From: Bacteroidota bacterium
GTDB lineage: Bacteria; Bacteroidota; Bacteroidia; Chitinophagales; Chitinophagaceae
NCBI GenBank assembly: GCA_018266775.1
Contig: JAFDZS010000009.1
Coordinates: 147,018 to 211,017 of the forward strand
Direction: 5' to 3'
DNA length: 64,000 nucleotides
The notes under the pieces were generated by a model. It saw only the letters and a program-made list of their open reading frames with translations, had not been told where the DNA came from and ran no database searches. The position numbers were made by a program, and so were the translations under genes. This document shows positions 9,538 through 17,233 of the stretch, in pieces. The stretch's first letter is position 1; each line of letters begins with the position of its first letter.

Positions 9538-11499
9538 ATGAATGCACTTCGCTTTATTGCAACCAGTCTGTTAGTTCCCGTAATGGCAACAGCACAACAG
9601 CCTGCCGAAAAAATTGAGATGGTCAATTTTTCCAAAGTAAATATCACCGACAATTTCTGGAAGCCCAAGATTGATAAAGTAGCTGTGGTAACGATTCCTG
9701 TTTGTATCGACCAGACAGAAGTAAAAACACCACGCCTGCGCAACTTTGAAAAAGTAGCCCGTAAAAAAGGAGAAAAACACGAAGGGATTTTTTATGACGA
9801 CAGTGATGTGTACAAAGCGCTGGAAGCAATGGCGTATTCTTTAAAAACACATCCAGATGCAAAACTGGAAGCAAAAGCCGATGAATGGATTGATAAAATT
9901 GCTGCTGCGCAACAACCTGATGGTTACCTCAACACTTACTTTACACTCAATGGCCTGCAGGACCGCTACACCGATATGAGCATGCATGAAGATTATAACT
10001 GTGGCCACATGATTGAAGCAGCAGTAGCTTATTATAATGTTACCGGCAAAAGAAAATTTTTAGATGTGGCCATTAAATGGGCCAATCACTTCAGCAGCAT
10101 TTTTGGCCCCGGCAAAAGAGATTGGGTTACCGGCCACCAGGAACTGGAACTGGCCCTGGTAAAATTATTCAGGGTTACTAACGATAGCGCATACGTTAAA
10201 TTTGCGGACTGGTTACTGAGCGAACGCGGGCACAAACTGGCCAAAGGGTATACCTGGACAGACTGGAAAGATACAGCTTACGCACAGGATGTATTGCCGG
10301 TGAAAGAACAGAAAGAAATTACCGGCCATGCGGTACGTGCCATGTATATGTACACCGGCGCTGCAGATGTGGCTTCTGTAACTGGTGATGCCGGTTATAT
10401 GAACGCCATGAAAACAGTTTGGGAAGATGTGGTGTACCGTAATATGTACATTACCGGTGGTATTGGCAGCAGCGGCGGCAACGAAGGTTTCAGTAATGAT
10501 TATGATTTACCTAACGAGAACGCCTACTGCGAAACCTGTGCCAGTGTGGGCATGGTATTCTGGAACCAGCGTATGAATGCACTTACAGGAGAAAGTAAAT
10601 ATATGGATGTACTGGAAAAAAGTTTATACAATGGCGCTTTAGATGGATTATCATTAAGCGGCGACCATTTCTTTTATGGCAACCCGTTGGCCTCTAATGG
10701 CAGAAACAGCCGCAGGGAATGGTTTGGTACTGCCTGCTGCCCGGCTAACATTGCACGGCTCATCGCATCGCTGGGTAATTATGTGTATGCACAAAGCAGT
10801 ACCGGCATTTGGGTGAATCTATTTGTAGGCAGCAATACCAGTATTGATTTGGCAAAAGGCAAAGTGGGATTAAATATGGAAACCAATTACCCGCTTGATG
10901 GAAAAGTAAAAATTACTGTTGCTGTATCTAAAAAAATAAAATATGCGCTGCACATCCGCATACCGGGTTACGTAAATGGTATAGCTGCACCGGGTGGGCT
11001 GTACAGTTTTCTTGATAAAAATCAAACACCATTTGTTATTACTGTAAATGGTGTTGCATTCAATTATACTTTAGACAAAGGTTATGCCGTTATAGACCGT
11101 GAATGGAAAAATACGGATGTGGTGGAAATGAATATTCCCATGGAAGTAAAAAAAATTATTGCCCGCGATGAACTGAAGCAGGATAACGACCGGCTGGCAT
11201 TGCAAAGAGGTCCGTTAGTATATTGTTTTGAAGGCGCAGACAATAACGGCAAAGCCTGGAATATGATTCTGCCACAAAATACCGTATTTATACCTGAAAA
11301 TTTTAAGGTGAAAGACGAAGATATTATCGCATTAGTTAGTAATTTGCCCGTGGTAAACATCAGTGCCGATGGTATTGCTGTTACAACGGGAATGCAGCAG
11401 GTAAAGGCAATACCCTATTACACCTGGTGCAACCGGGGCAGTAACCCGATGCAGGTGTGGCTGCCCACAAAAATCAAAGACGTAAAAATTAATAATTAG
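9538..11499 (+). CDS. GH127 beta-L-arabinofuranosidase (DUF1680), secreted
   Basis: This 653-residue protein has a signal peptide (cleavage near TAQQ, residue 20) and an (alpha/alpha)-toroid glycosidase domain. The metal/thiol site of the family is complete: Glu332 and Cys334 (in YCETCASVG) and Cys400-Cys401 (in GTACCPANI); the first of the paired cysteines is the nucleophile in the characterised enzyme HypBA1. GH127 removes beta-L-arabinofuranose, best known from hydroxyproline-linked arabinosides of plant extensins. The gene follows lacI by 16 bp and precedes the flavin dehydrogenase by only 3 bp, so the three genes form an operon. The link to the inositol arm across the divergent promoter is inferred. 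Confidence 0.93.
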   Translation: MNALRFIATSLLVPVMATAQQPAEKIEMVNFSKVNITDNFWKPKIDKVAVVTIPVCIDQTEVKTPRLRNFEKVARKKGEKHEGIFYDDSDVYKALEAMAYSLKTHPDAKLEAKADEWIDKIAAAQQPDGYLNTYFTLNGLQDRYTDMSMHEDYNCGHMIEAAVAYYNVTGKRKFLDVAIKWANHFSSIFGPGKRDWVTGHQELELALVKLFRVTNDSAYVKFADWLLSERGHKLAKGYTWTDWKDTAYAQDVLPVKEQKEITGHAVRAMYMYTGAADVASVTGDAGYMNAMKTVWEDVVYRNMYITGGIGSSGGNEGFSNDYDLPNENAYCETCASVGMVFWNQRMNALTGESKYMDVLEKSLYNGALDGLSLSGDHFFYGNPLASNGRNSRREWFGTACCPANIARLIASLGNYVYAQSSTGIWVNLFVGSNTSIDLAKGKVGLNMETNYPLDGKVKITVAVSKKIKYALHIRIPGYVNGIAAPGGLYSFLDKNQTPFVITVNGVAFNYTLDKGYAVIDREWKNTDVVEMNIPMEVKKIIARDELKQDNDRLALQRGPLVYCFEGADNNGKAWNMILPQNTVFIPENFKVKDEDIIALVSNLPVVNISADGIAVTTGMQQVKAIPYYTWCNRGSNPMQVWLPTKIKDVKINN

Positions 11500-11502
11500 A
11501 CT

Positions 11503-12756
11503 ATGGCGGATGTTGCAGTGGTTGGCGGCGGTGTAATTGGATTGTGCAGTGCTTATTACTTAAACAAAGCAGGTTACCATGTAACCGTTATTGAAAGAGG
11601 CAATATTACTGATGGTTGTTCTTTCGGAAACATGGGCTATATTTCGCCCAGCCATTTTATGCCATTGGCAAGCCCCGGCATTATTTCGCAGGGGTTGAAA
11701 TGGATGCTCAGTTCCACTTCTCCATTTTATATCAAACCCCGTTTGAATACCGACCTCATGCAATGGGGTTATCATTTCTGGAAAAGCAGTAACACTGCAA
11801 CAGCAGAAAAACATGCACCACACCTGAATAATATTTTACAACTCAGCCGTAAACTCATTGATGAACAACGCAGGGAAATTGGCGATGGCTTTGATATGGA
11901 AACAATTGGTTGTTTGATGATGTGCAAACAGCAAAAAACATTGGACCATGAATTTCACATGGCCGATGAAGCAGAAATGTTTGGGCTGAAAGTGGAACGC
12001 CTGGTGAAAGATGAAGTACAGGCACTGGAACCCAATGTGGAAATTGACGTGGCAGGCGCAGTTTTATTTAAAGATGACTGTCATTTTAACCCTGGAAAAA
12101 TGATGCTGGCACTGAAACAATACCTTACAGAAAAAGGTGTTCATTTTCAGCTAAACACCACCGTTAGCAGCTTTGAAAAAACGGGGAAAAACGTAACAGC
12201 CATCATTACCGATAAAGGAAAATTTACTGCAGATGCAGTTGTGATTGCCACAGGCAGCTGGTTACCCGTAGTTGGTAAAATGCTGGGCATAAAATTATTA
12301 CTGCAACCCGGTAAAGGATACAGTTATACTTATCCTTATGTAGAAAAAAATATTAAATACCCGGCAATTTTGGTGGATGGAAGATGTGCCATAACACCGT
12401 GGGGCAATGAACTGAGAATTGGGGGTACCATGGAATTGAGCGGCATCAATAATAAAGTATTGGTGAAACGCATGCGGGGCATTTATGATTCTGCACTGGA
12501 TTTTTATCCCGGATTAAAAATAGATTTTCCTCCTGAAGATAAAATATGGAATGGCTTACGCCCTGTTTCGCCAGACGGTTTACCTTATATTGGCAAACAT
12601 TCTTCATTAGAAAATGTGGTATTTGCCGGTGGCCATGCCATGCTCGGTATTTCTGAGGGAACAGGTACCGGCAAACTGGTCACGGAGATCATACAGCGCA
12701 AAACCACATCAATAGACATTAGTGCATTTAAAATAGAACGCTTTAAAACCTGGTAA
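11503..12756 (+). CDS. FAD-dependent D-amino-acid-dehydrogenase-like oxidoreductase (DadA family)
   Basis: This 417-residue protein opens with a Rossmann FAD-binding motif (VAVVGGGVIGLCSAYYL, residues 4-20, with the acidic end VIERG). It carries the DAO-family landmarks GCSFGNMGYISPSH, VIATGSW and the C-terminal LRPVSPDGLPYIG and GHAMLGISEGTGTG. The family includes D-amino-acid dehydrogenase and D-hydroxyproline dehydrogenase. It starts 3 bp after the GH127 stop, a strong sign of cotranscription. Since GH127 can release arabinose from hydroxyproline arabinosides, oxidation of D-hydroxyproline is a sensible hypothesis, but no hydroxyproline epimerase gene is visible nearby and other substrates remain possible. 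There is no signal peptide; it acts on the cytoplasmic side. Confidence 0.85.
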   Translation: MADVAVVGGGVIGLCSAYYLNKAGYHVTVIERGNITDGCSFGNMGYISPSHFMPLASPGIISQGLKWMLSSTSPFYIKPRLNTDLMQWGYHFWKSSNTATAEKHAPHLNNILQLSRKLIDEQRREIGDGFDMETIGCLMMCKQQKTLDHEFHMADEAEMFGLKVERLVKDEVQALEPNVEIDVAGAVLFKDDCHFNPGKMMLALKQYLTEKGVHFQLNTTVSSFEKTGKNVTAIITDKGKFTADAVVIATGSWLPVVGKMLGIKLLLQPGKGYSYTYPYVEKNIKYPAILVDGRCAITPWGNELRIGGTMELSGINNKVLVKRMRGIYDSALDFYPGLKIDFPPEDKIWNGLRPVSPDGLPYIGKHSSLENVVFAGGHAMLGISEGTGTGKLVTEIIQRKTTSIDISAFKIERFKTW

Positions 12757-12769
12757 AAGGTTTCGTTTT
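12746..12769 (+). terminator. Weak hairpin after the GH127-dehydrogenase operon
   Basis: AAACCT and AGGTTT form a 6-bp stem with a 6-base loop, followed by CGTTTTC. It overlaps the end of the dehydrogenase gene. The stem is short and AT-rich, so termination here is only a possibility. Confidence 0.3.
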
Positions 12770-12780
12770 CTTCATTACAA

Positions 12781-12788
12781 TATTTTTG
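12781..12788 (+). promoter_or_regulatory. Bacteroidota -7 box (TATTTTTG) of the SNF2 gene
   Basis: TATTTTTG matches TAnnTTTG exactly and lies 52 bp before the ATG at 12841. No TTTG lies at the ideal distance upstream. If used, transcription would start near 12795, which puts the upstream in-frame TTG (12790) at or before the transcript start and favours the ATG. Confidence 0.45.
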
Positions 12789-12840
12789 ATTGCATCAGCA
12801 ATGCTTTGAAACATTGCGTATAAATAACCTGAACTCAAGA

Positions 12841-15708
12841 ATGGCCCAGGACAAAACATCCACAGCGGTAAAAACCGGTATCCTTATTCAGCCCTTACAA
12901 ATTATTAAACGCAACCCCTTTTTACAGCTGTTGCAGATAAGAAAAGAAGCCGGTTTGGTGCACTATCAAACACAGGAATTGATATCACGAGATCTAAAAC
13001 TTTTTCCAGATCTTCCACCCAACGCCAAAGAGGCATTGAATGCGCTTACACCCGAAGGCTTGCTGGAGCTTGATCACGACCTGGAAAAAAAATTCCGTAT
13101 GCAGCGTTCCGGGCTTACACTACAGCAATTCATTGCCACTGCATACAACAGGCAATTGTTGCAATTAATTGAAAGAGCCAGGCCATACTTTCCCCTGTTC
13201 AAATGGTATCATCAAATGCCCAACCCCAATACGGGCAATATGCTGATTGCACCCTGTACATTCAGCAATTTTACCCCCGCATTGCATTTCAGTGTTTATA
13301 AAGAAGGTGACTATTATTCCCTGCAAACACATATCACAATCAATGGTGAAATATATCAACTCAACGATTTCCGCCGGTGCTTATTTTTTTTGGAAAGCAG
13401 GAATGAATATTTCATTCTCAAACATAAAGATTTTCAGACACTGGAATGGATTGAAAAAAATGTAACTCCTGTTACTGACGCAACGCTGTTCAGTAAAAAC
13501 ATTCTTGCGCCATTGGAAGAAAATTATACAGTGGAAAGAAATCAATTATTTGAAGTAAACATAGTAGAAAATATTATCCCGAAACAAAGAGTAATGCTGA
13601 GTGAAATCAGCAATAATTTTTTAGTATTAACACCGCAATGGATTTATGATGGGAATATGGTGGAGGGAGAATGGAAAGAATTTTTTGAAACAACAGATGA
13701 AGGGCAGGAAGTACGCATTAAAAGAAACAAACAGGCAGAACAGGATTTCAGGAAACTGCTTTCAGGGCTTCATCCCAATTTTCCGCGCCAGCTGAACGGC
13801 TGGTATTACCTCAGCTTTGCCGATGCGCAAAAAAAACAGTGGTTTTTAAAAGTGTATCACCAATTGCTGGAGATGAATATTGAACTGGCGGGTATTGATA
13901 TGCTTACACATTTCCGCTATTCGCCACACAAAGCGGAAACAGTGTGCAGCATTCATTCCACATCAGAAAATAAAACGGTGCTGGATTTCTCCGTTTCTTT
14001 TGGCAAAGAAAAAATTCCATTGCATGAGCTGCAAAAAATTATCCTGGCCGGGCAAAGAGCAGTAATGCTGAAAGACGGTTCGCTGGGCGTATTGGGTGAA
14101 GAATGGTTGCACACTTACGGCACCATCATCAAACACAGTAAAACAAACAGCGCCTCTGCATTGATTGCGCCAAAATGGTTAGCCATCAGCGAACAGGAAA
14201 CTGCAAGGGAACAACAACAGCTAACGGTTAGCCTTACACCTGATTGGTGGGCATTATGGCAGCAATGGCAACATTCAGACGACGAAGTGTTTGCCATACC
14301 AAACGGTATTAATGCAACCCTGCGCCCCTACCAGCAAAAAGGTTTTGAGTGGATGAAACTGCTGGCACAGGTAAATGCCGGCGCCTGCCTTGCCGATGAC
14401 ATGGGTTTAGGGAAAACATTACAAACCATTTGTTTTATTGCAGACCGGTTGCAGCAGCACACAAACAATCCGGCATTGATAGTTTGCCCTGCTTCTTTAA
14501 TTTACAACTGGCAATCGGAAATTGAAAAATTTGCGCCTTCATTGCGGTGCTATGTACATCATGGTGCAACCCGAAGAACAGAACAGGTTTCAATTGAAAA
14601 TGCTGATGTGTGCATTACCAGTTATGGAACTCTTCGGTCAGATATTGAGGCATTCTCCCAAATTACATTTGAAGTAGTGGTGGTGGATGAAAGCCATAAC
14701 ATCAAAAGCCCTGTAACACAAATCACCCGTGCTGTCAACCAGTTGCAAAGCCATTGCCGCGTTGCATTAAGTGGTACGCCGGTAATGAACAATACATTTG
14801 ATTTGTACAGCCAGCTGGAATTTTTATTGCCGGGCATGTTTGGCAGCCGTGAGTTTTTTAAACGGGAATATGCTGATGCGATTGACCGCGATGGCAATGA
14901 AGAGAAAGTAAAACAACTGCAAAAATTAACGGCACCATTTATATTGCGCCGTACCAAACAGCAGGTGGCCAAAGACCTTCCTGAAAAAACAGAATCTGTT
15001 TTATGGTGCAACATGAGCGGCCCGCAACGGGATTTGTATGAAGATATCAAAAGCCAGGTAAGAAGTAATTTGTTTACCGATATGCATACCAAAGGCATAG
15101 GCAAAACTAAATTAGCGGTATTGCAGGGCATCATGAAACTCAAACAAATTTGCAGTTCGCCGCAATTATTACCTGCCGAAGAACAAACGACTGCCCTTTC
15201 TGCCAAAACAGATTTATTGCTGGATGAAATTCAAAACCTGCACAATAATAAAGTGCTGGTATTCTCTCAATTTGCAAAAATGCTGGAATTACTTGCTGTT
15301 TCATTAACACAAAAAGGTATTTCCTTTTACCAGTTAGATGGCAGCACGCCTGCACAACAGCGCAGTAAATTAGTAGCAGACTTTCAGCAGGAAGATAACA
15401 CCACGCAGGTATTCCTCATCAGCCTTATGGCAGGCAATACCGGGCTTACGCTTACCGCTGCTGATTATGTTTTTCTCTTCGACCCGTGGTGGAATAATGC
15501 AGTGGAGCAGCAGGCTATTGACCGCACTCACCGCATCGGCCAAACCAAAAATGTATTTGCGTACAAGATGATTTGCAAGGATACCATTGAAGAAAAGATC
15601 ATGCAATTACAGCAAACCAAAAAAGAACTCAGCGAAAACCTGATTGGCGATACCGAAGGTTTTGTAAAACAGTTAACTAAAGAAGATGTAGAATTTTTGT
15701 TTAGTTGA
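12841..15708 (+). CDS. SNF2-family (SWI2/SNF2) DNA-dependent ATPase
   Basis: This is a 955-residue protein from the ATG at 12841; an in-frame TTG at 12790 is less likely because it overlaps the -7 box region. The N-terminal 490 residues are poorly recognisable. The C-terminal half is a complete SNF2 engine: Walker A DMGLGKT near residue 520, DESH Walker B near 617 (VVVDESHN), SGTPVMNN near 643, and the second RecA lobe with FSQFAKML, LDGSTPAQQR and RTHRIGQ near 893. Bacterial homologues resemble RapA/HepA-type or stand-alone SNF2 remodellers that translocate on DNA and displace proteins. No methylase or nuclease gene is adjacent, so this is not a DISARM- or restriction-type island. The precise role is unknown. 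Confidence 0.93.
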   Translation: MAQDKTSTAVKTGILIQPLQIIKRNPFLQLLQIRKEAGLVHYQTQELISRDLKLFPDLPPNAKEALNALTPEGLLELDHDLEKKFRMQRSGLTLQQFIATAYNRQLLQLIERARPYFPLFKWYHQMPNPNTGNMLIAPCTFSNFTPALHFSVYKEGDYYSLQTHITINGEIYQLNDFRRCLFFLESRNEYFILKHKDFQTLEWIEKNVTPVTDATLFSKNILAPLEENYTVERNQLFEVNIVENIIPKQRVMLSEISNNFLVLTPQWIYDGNMVEGEWKEFFETTDEGQEVRIKRNKQAEQDFRKLLSGLHPNFPRQLNGWYYLSFADAQKKQWFLKVYHQLLEMNIELAGIDMLTHFRYSPHKAETVCSIHSTSENKTVLDFSVSFGKEKIPLHELQKIILAGQRAVMLKDGSLGVLGEEWLHTYGTIIKHSKTNSASALIAPKWLAISEQETAREQQQLTVSLTPDWWALWQQWQHSDDEVFAIPNGINATLRPYQQKGFEWMKLLAQVNAGACLADDMGLGKTLQTICFIADRLQQHTNNPALIVCPASLIYNWQSEIEKFAPSLRCYVHHGATRRTEQVSIENADVCITSYGTLRSDIEAFSQITFEVVVVDESHNIKSPVTQITRAVNQLQSHCRVALSGTPVMNNTFDLYSQLEFLLPGMFGSREFFKREYADAIDRDGNEEKVKQLQKLTAPFILRRTKQQVAKDLPEKTESVLWCNMSGPQRDLYEDIKSQVRSNLFTDMHTKGIGKTKLAVLQGIMKLKQICSSPQLLPAEEQTTALSAKTDLLLDEIQNLHNNKVLVFSQFAKMLELLAVSLTQKGISFYQLDGSTPAQQRSKLVADFQQEDNTTQVFLISLMAGNTGLTLTAADYVFLFDPWWNNAVEQQAIDRTHRIGQTKNVFAYKMICKDTIEEKIMQLQQTKKELSENLIGDTEGFVKQLTKEDVEFLFS

Positions 15709-15742
15709 TGAAGCACACTTTCTGATCATTGAAATGCTGACT

Positions 15743-15926
15743 AAGAAGTCAACGCTCAAGTATGCACTTCAAAGAATAAAAAGCAGGATAGCGTTGCCTT
15801 CTTTTAAACAGGCACTGCAAATGGATTGCAAGAATAAATTTTTCCTGGACTAAAAAGTATGATAAAGAGAAGGCAACCCGGCAATTGCAATTGATTTTGT
15901 TTGAGCCAACAACGGGTTGACTTCTC
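15743..15926. repeat. Nested-palindrome element, copy A
   Basis: Four arms occur in a fixed order: GAAGTCAAC (15745), GTTGCCTTC (15793), GAAGGCAAC (15869) and GTTGACTTC (15916). The outer pair and the inner pair are each perfect inverted repeats, and the two pairs differ by one base. The ends (TAAGAAGTCAAC and GTTGACTTCTCA) are near-perfect inverted repeats. No reading frame is convincing. Copy B follows directly with the same spacing and clear similarity in the inner sequence. It looks like a non-autonomous, MITE- or REP-like element. Confidence 0.8.
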
Positions 15927-15937
15927 AGGGTGCTTCG

Positions 15938-16121
15938 TAAGAAGTCAACGCCTAAATAGGCAGTTCAAAGAATAAGAATCGTGATAGCGTTGCCTTCTTT
16001 TAAACTGGTTCTGCAAATTGATTGTAAGAACAAAATTTTCGTGGATTGAAAAGTATGATACAAAGAAGGCAACCCGGTAACAGTTATTGAATTGGTTTAC
16101 CCACGGCGGGTTGACTTCTTA
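15938..16121. repeat. Nested-palindrome element, copy B
   Basis: This is the second tandem copy, with exact 12-bp terminal inverted repeats TAAGAAGTCAAC and GTTGACTTCTTA and the inner arms GTTGCCTTC and GAAGGCAAC. The inner sequence resembles copy A (for example TTCAAAGAATAA and AAAAGTATGAT in both). The two copies fill almost all of the 500-bp gap between the SNF2 gene and tetR. Relatives occur at 47528 and 63914. Confidence 0.8.
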
Positions 16122-16154
16122 AGAAACGGCCAAAGCGCCTGAACAATTCATTTG

Positions 16155-16193
16155 AACAGACTGGTCTGTTATACATCGGTTTCCTTATCTTTA
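16155..16193 (+). promoter_or_regulatory. tetR promoter with TetR operator O1
   Basis: The operator AACAGACTGGTCTGTT (16155-16170) has perfect 7-bp arms around a 2-bp centre. A near-consensus -7 box TATCTTTA lies at 16186-16193, 17 bp before the tetR ATG. The same GTCTGT half-site recurs ahead of the next two genes. The operator covers the region just upstream of the -7 box, which fits autorepression. Confidence 0.7.
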
Positions 16194-16209
16194 CAGCTGA
16201 ATTATTATT

Positions 16210-16740
16210 ATGGATACAAGAAGCAGAATCATTGACACCGCATCACGCCTGTTTTTTACACAGGGGTATAATAACACCGGCATTAACCAGGTGATTAAGG
16301 AAGCAGAAGTAGCCAAAGCCAGCTTATATGAGCATTTCCCTTCCAAAGAAGACCTGTTGCTGGAATACCTGAAAATTACTGCAGACAAAACCAATTCCAC
16401 CTTACTGGCTGTTGCAGCAAAACACAAAACGCCACGGCAAAAAGTATTAGCCATATTCGATTACCTGGTACAGCATACCAAACAAAGCGCTTATATGGGT
16501 TGCCATTTTCTCAATGTGGCGGCTGAAATTCCCAAAGACAATCCAAAGGTAAAAGCACTCATCAAAAAACAAAAAAATGCCATCAGGGAATTATTCAGCA
16601 GCATTTTAAAACCTGCAGGCAAACAACAACTGGCAGATGAACTGTATATTTTATTCGATGCCGCACTGGTTACCAGTAAAGTATATAATGATTCCTGGCC
16701 GGTAAAAACCACCCGAAATATTGCAGAAAAACTGATTTAA
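16210..16740 (+). CDS. TetR/AcrR-family transcriptional regulator
   Basis: This 176-residue protein has an N-terminal TetR helix-turn-helix (RIIDTASRLFFTQGYNNTGI, then INQVIKEAEVAKASLYEHFPSKEDLL, residues 6-50) and a C-terminal ligand and dimer domain containing AYMGCHFLNVAAEIP, the sequence style of the AcuR/YxaF-like subgroup. Its own promoter and the next two genes carry the same palindrome (ACAGAC-nn-GTCTGT), so this three-gene unit is probably its regulon. TetR repressors of this kind usually respond to small toxic or hydrophobic compounds; the inducer is unknown. Confidence 0.93.
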   Translation: MDTRSRIIDTASRLFFTQGYNNTGINQVIKEAEVAKASLYEHFPSKEDLLLEYLKITADKTNSTLLAVAAKHKTPRQKVLAIFDYLVQHTKQSAYMGCHFLNVAAEIPKDNPKVKALIKKQKNAIRELFSSILKPAGKQQLADELYILFDAALVTSKVYNDSWPVKTTRNIAEKLI

Positions 16741-16760
16741 TTTTTTTTTGCAAAAAACAG

Positions 16761-16790
16761 ACAGACTTGTCTGTTTAATTATTACCTTTG
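16761..16790 (+). promoter_or_regulatory. Promoter of the DoxX-like gene with TetR operator O2
   Basis: The operator ACAGACTTGTCTGT is at 16761-16774 with perfect 6-bp arms; a consensus -7 box TACCTTTG is at 16783-16790. The ATG follows 17 bp later. The operator covers the region upstream of the -7 box, so bound repressor would block the polymerase. Confidence 0.7.
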
Positions 16791-16807
16791 TTCCTCAAAT
16801 CAATTTT

Positions 16808-17197
16808 ATGACTGAAGCTTATTTAATGATCAGGGTTGCATTGGGGTTGAACATCCTCATGCACGGCATTACCAGGCTGGGAAGTAAAACCGTATTTTTC
16901 CGGCAGGTGTTACAAAAAGAATTTGAGGATACCCTGTTGCCCGCATTTCTTGTTACGCATTTCAGCAGGGCGCTGCCCATATTGGAAACGATTACAGGAA
17001 CTTTATTGTTATTGGGATTATTTTCCGGGGTTGCCATTTACTCAGGCGCCGCAGTAATGCTGCTGCTCATTTTTGGCAAGGCCCTGAAATCAGACTGGCA
17101 AACGGTGAGCCTGCAAATGATTTACGTTGCGTTTTATGCGGCTCTTGCAGGCGGGCTTTCATTCAACCGGTATTCGCTTGATGCTTTATTTTTTTAA
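16808..17197 (+). CDS. DoxX-like integral membrane protein
   Basis: This is a 129-residue protein from the ATG at 16808. The frame stays open upstream to a TTG at 16748, but that start lies ahead of the operator and the -7 box and is rejected. Four hydrophobic segments are visible: MIRVALGLNILMHGI, LETITGTLLLLGLF, VAIYSGAAVMLLLIF and LQMIYVAFYAALAGGL. This is the fold of DoxX/DoxD-family membrane proteins, whose biochemical role is mostly undefined; some are tied to redox or thiol stress. It lies between the TetR regulator and a secreted alpha/beta hydrolase and shares their operator motif. Confidence 0.75.
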   Translation: MTEAYLMIRVALGLNILMHGITRLGSKTVFFRQVLQKEFEDTLLPAFLVTHFSRALPILETITGTLLLLGLFSGVAIYSGAAVMLLLIFGKALKSDWQTVSLQMIYVAFYAALAGGLSFNRYSLDALFF

Positions 17198-17206
17198 CCA
17201 AAATAG

Positions 17207-17220
17207 ACAGACTTGTCTGT
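17207..17220 (+). promoter_or_regulatory. TetR operator O3, ahead of the hydrolase gene
   Basis: ACAGACTTGTCTGT is identical in its 14-bp core to O2. It lies in the 36-bp gap between the DoxX-like gene and the hydrolase ATG at 17234. A weak -7-like TATTTTTT lies just upstream inside the end of the DoxX-like gene, so the hydrolase may have its own repressed promoter as well as readthrough. Confidence 0.7.
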
Positions 17221-17233
17221 ATTCAACAACATC

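Noticed and set aside
12790..12840. Upstream in-frame TTG start for the SNF2 gene
   Set aside because: It sits at the predicted transcription start just after the -7 box; the ATG at 12841 is favoured.
12841..15708. DISARM- or BREX-like defence system around the SNF2 gene
   Set aside because: No methyltransferase, phospholipase, nuclease or other defence partner is adjacent; neighbours are metabolic and regulatory genes.
15743..16121. CRISPR array
   Set aside because: There are only two long units with internal inverted repeats and similar inner sequence, not short direct repeats with unique spacers; no cas gene is present.
16748..16807. Upstream in-frame TTG start for the DoxX-like gene
   Set aside because: It lies ahead of the TetR operator and the -7 box, so it would not be on the transcript. 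The ATG at 16808 is used instead.
17213..17233. Upstream in-frame TTG start for the alpha/beta hydrolase
   Set aside because: The start would be inside the operator O3 and would put extra residues before a normal signal peptide.
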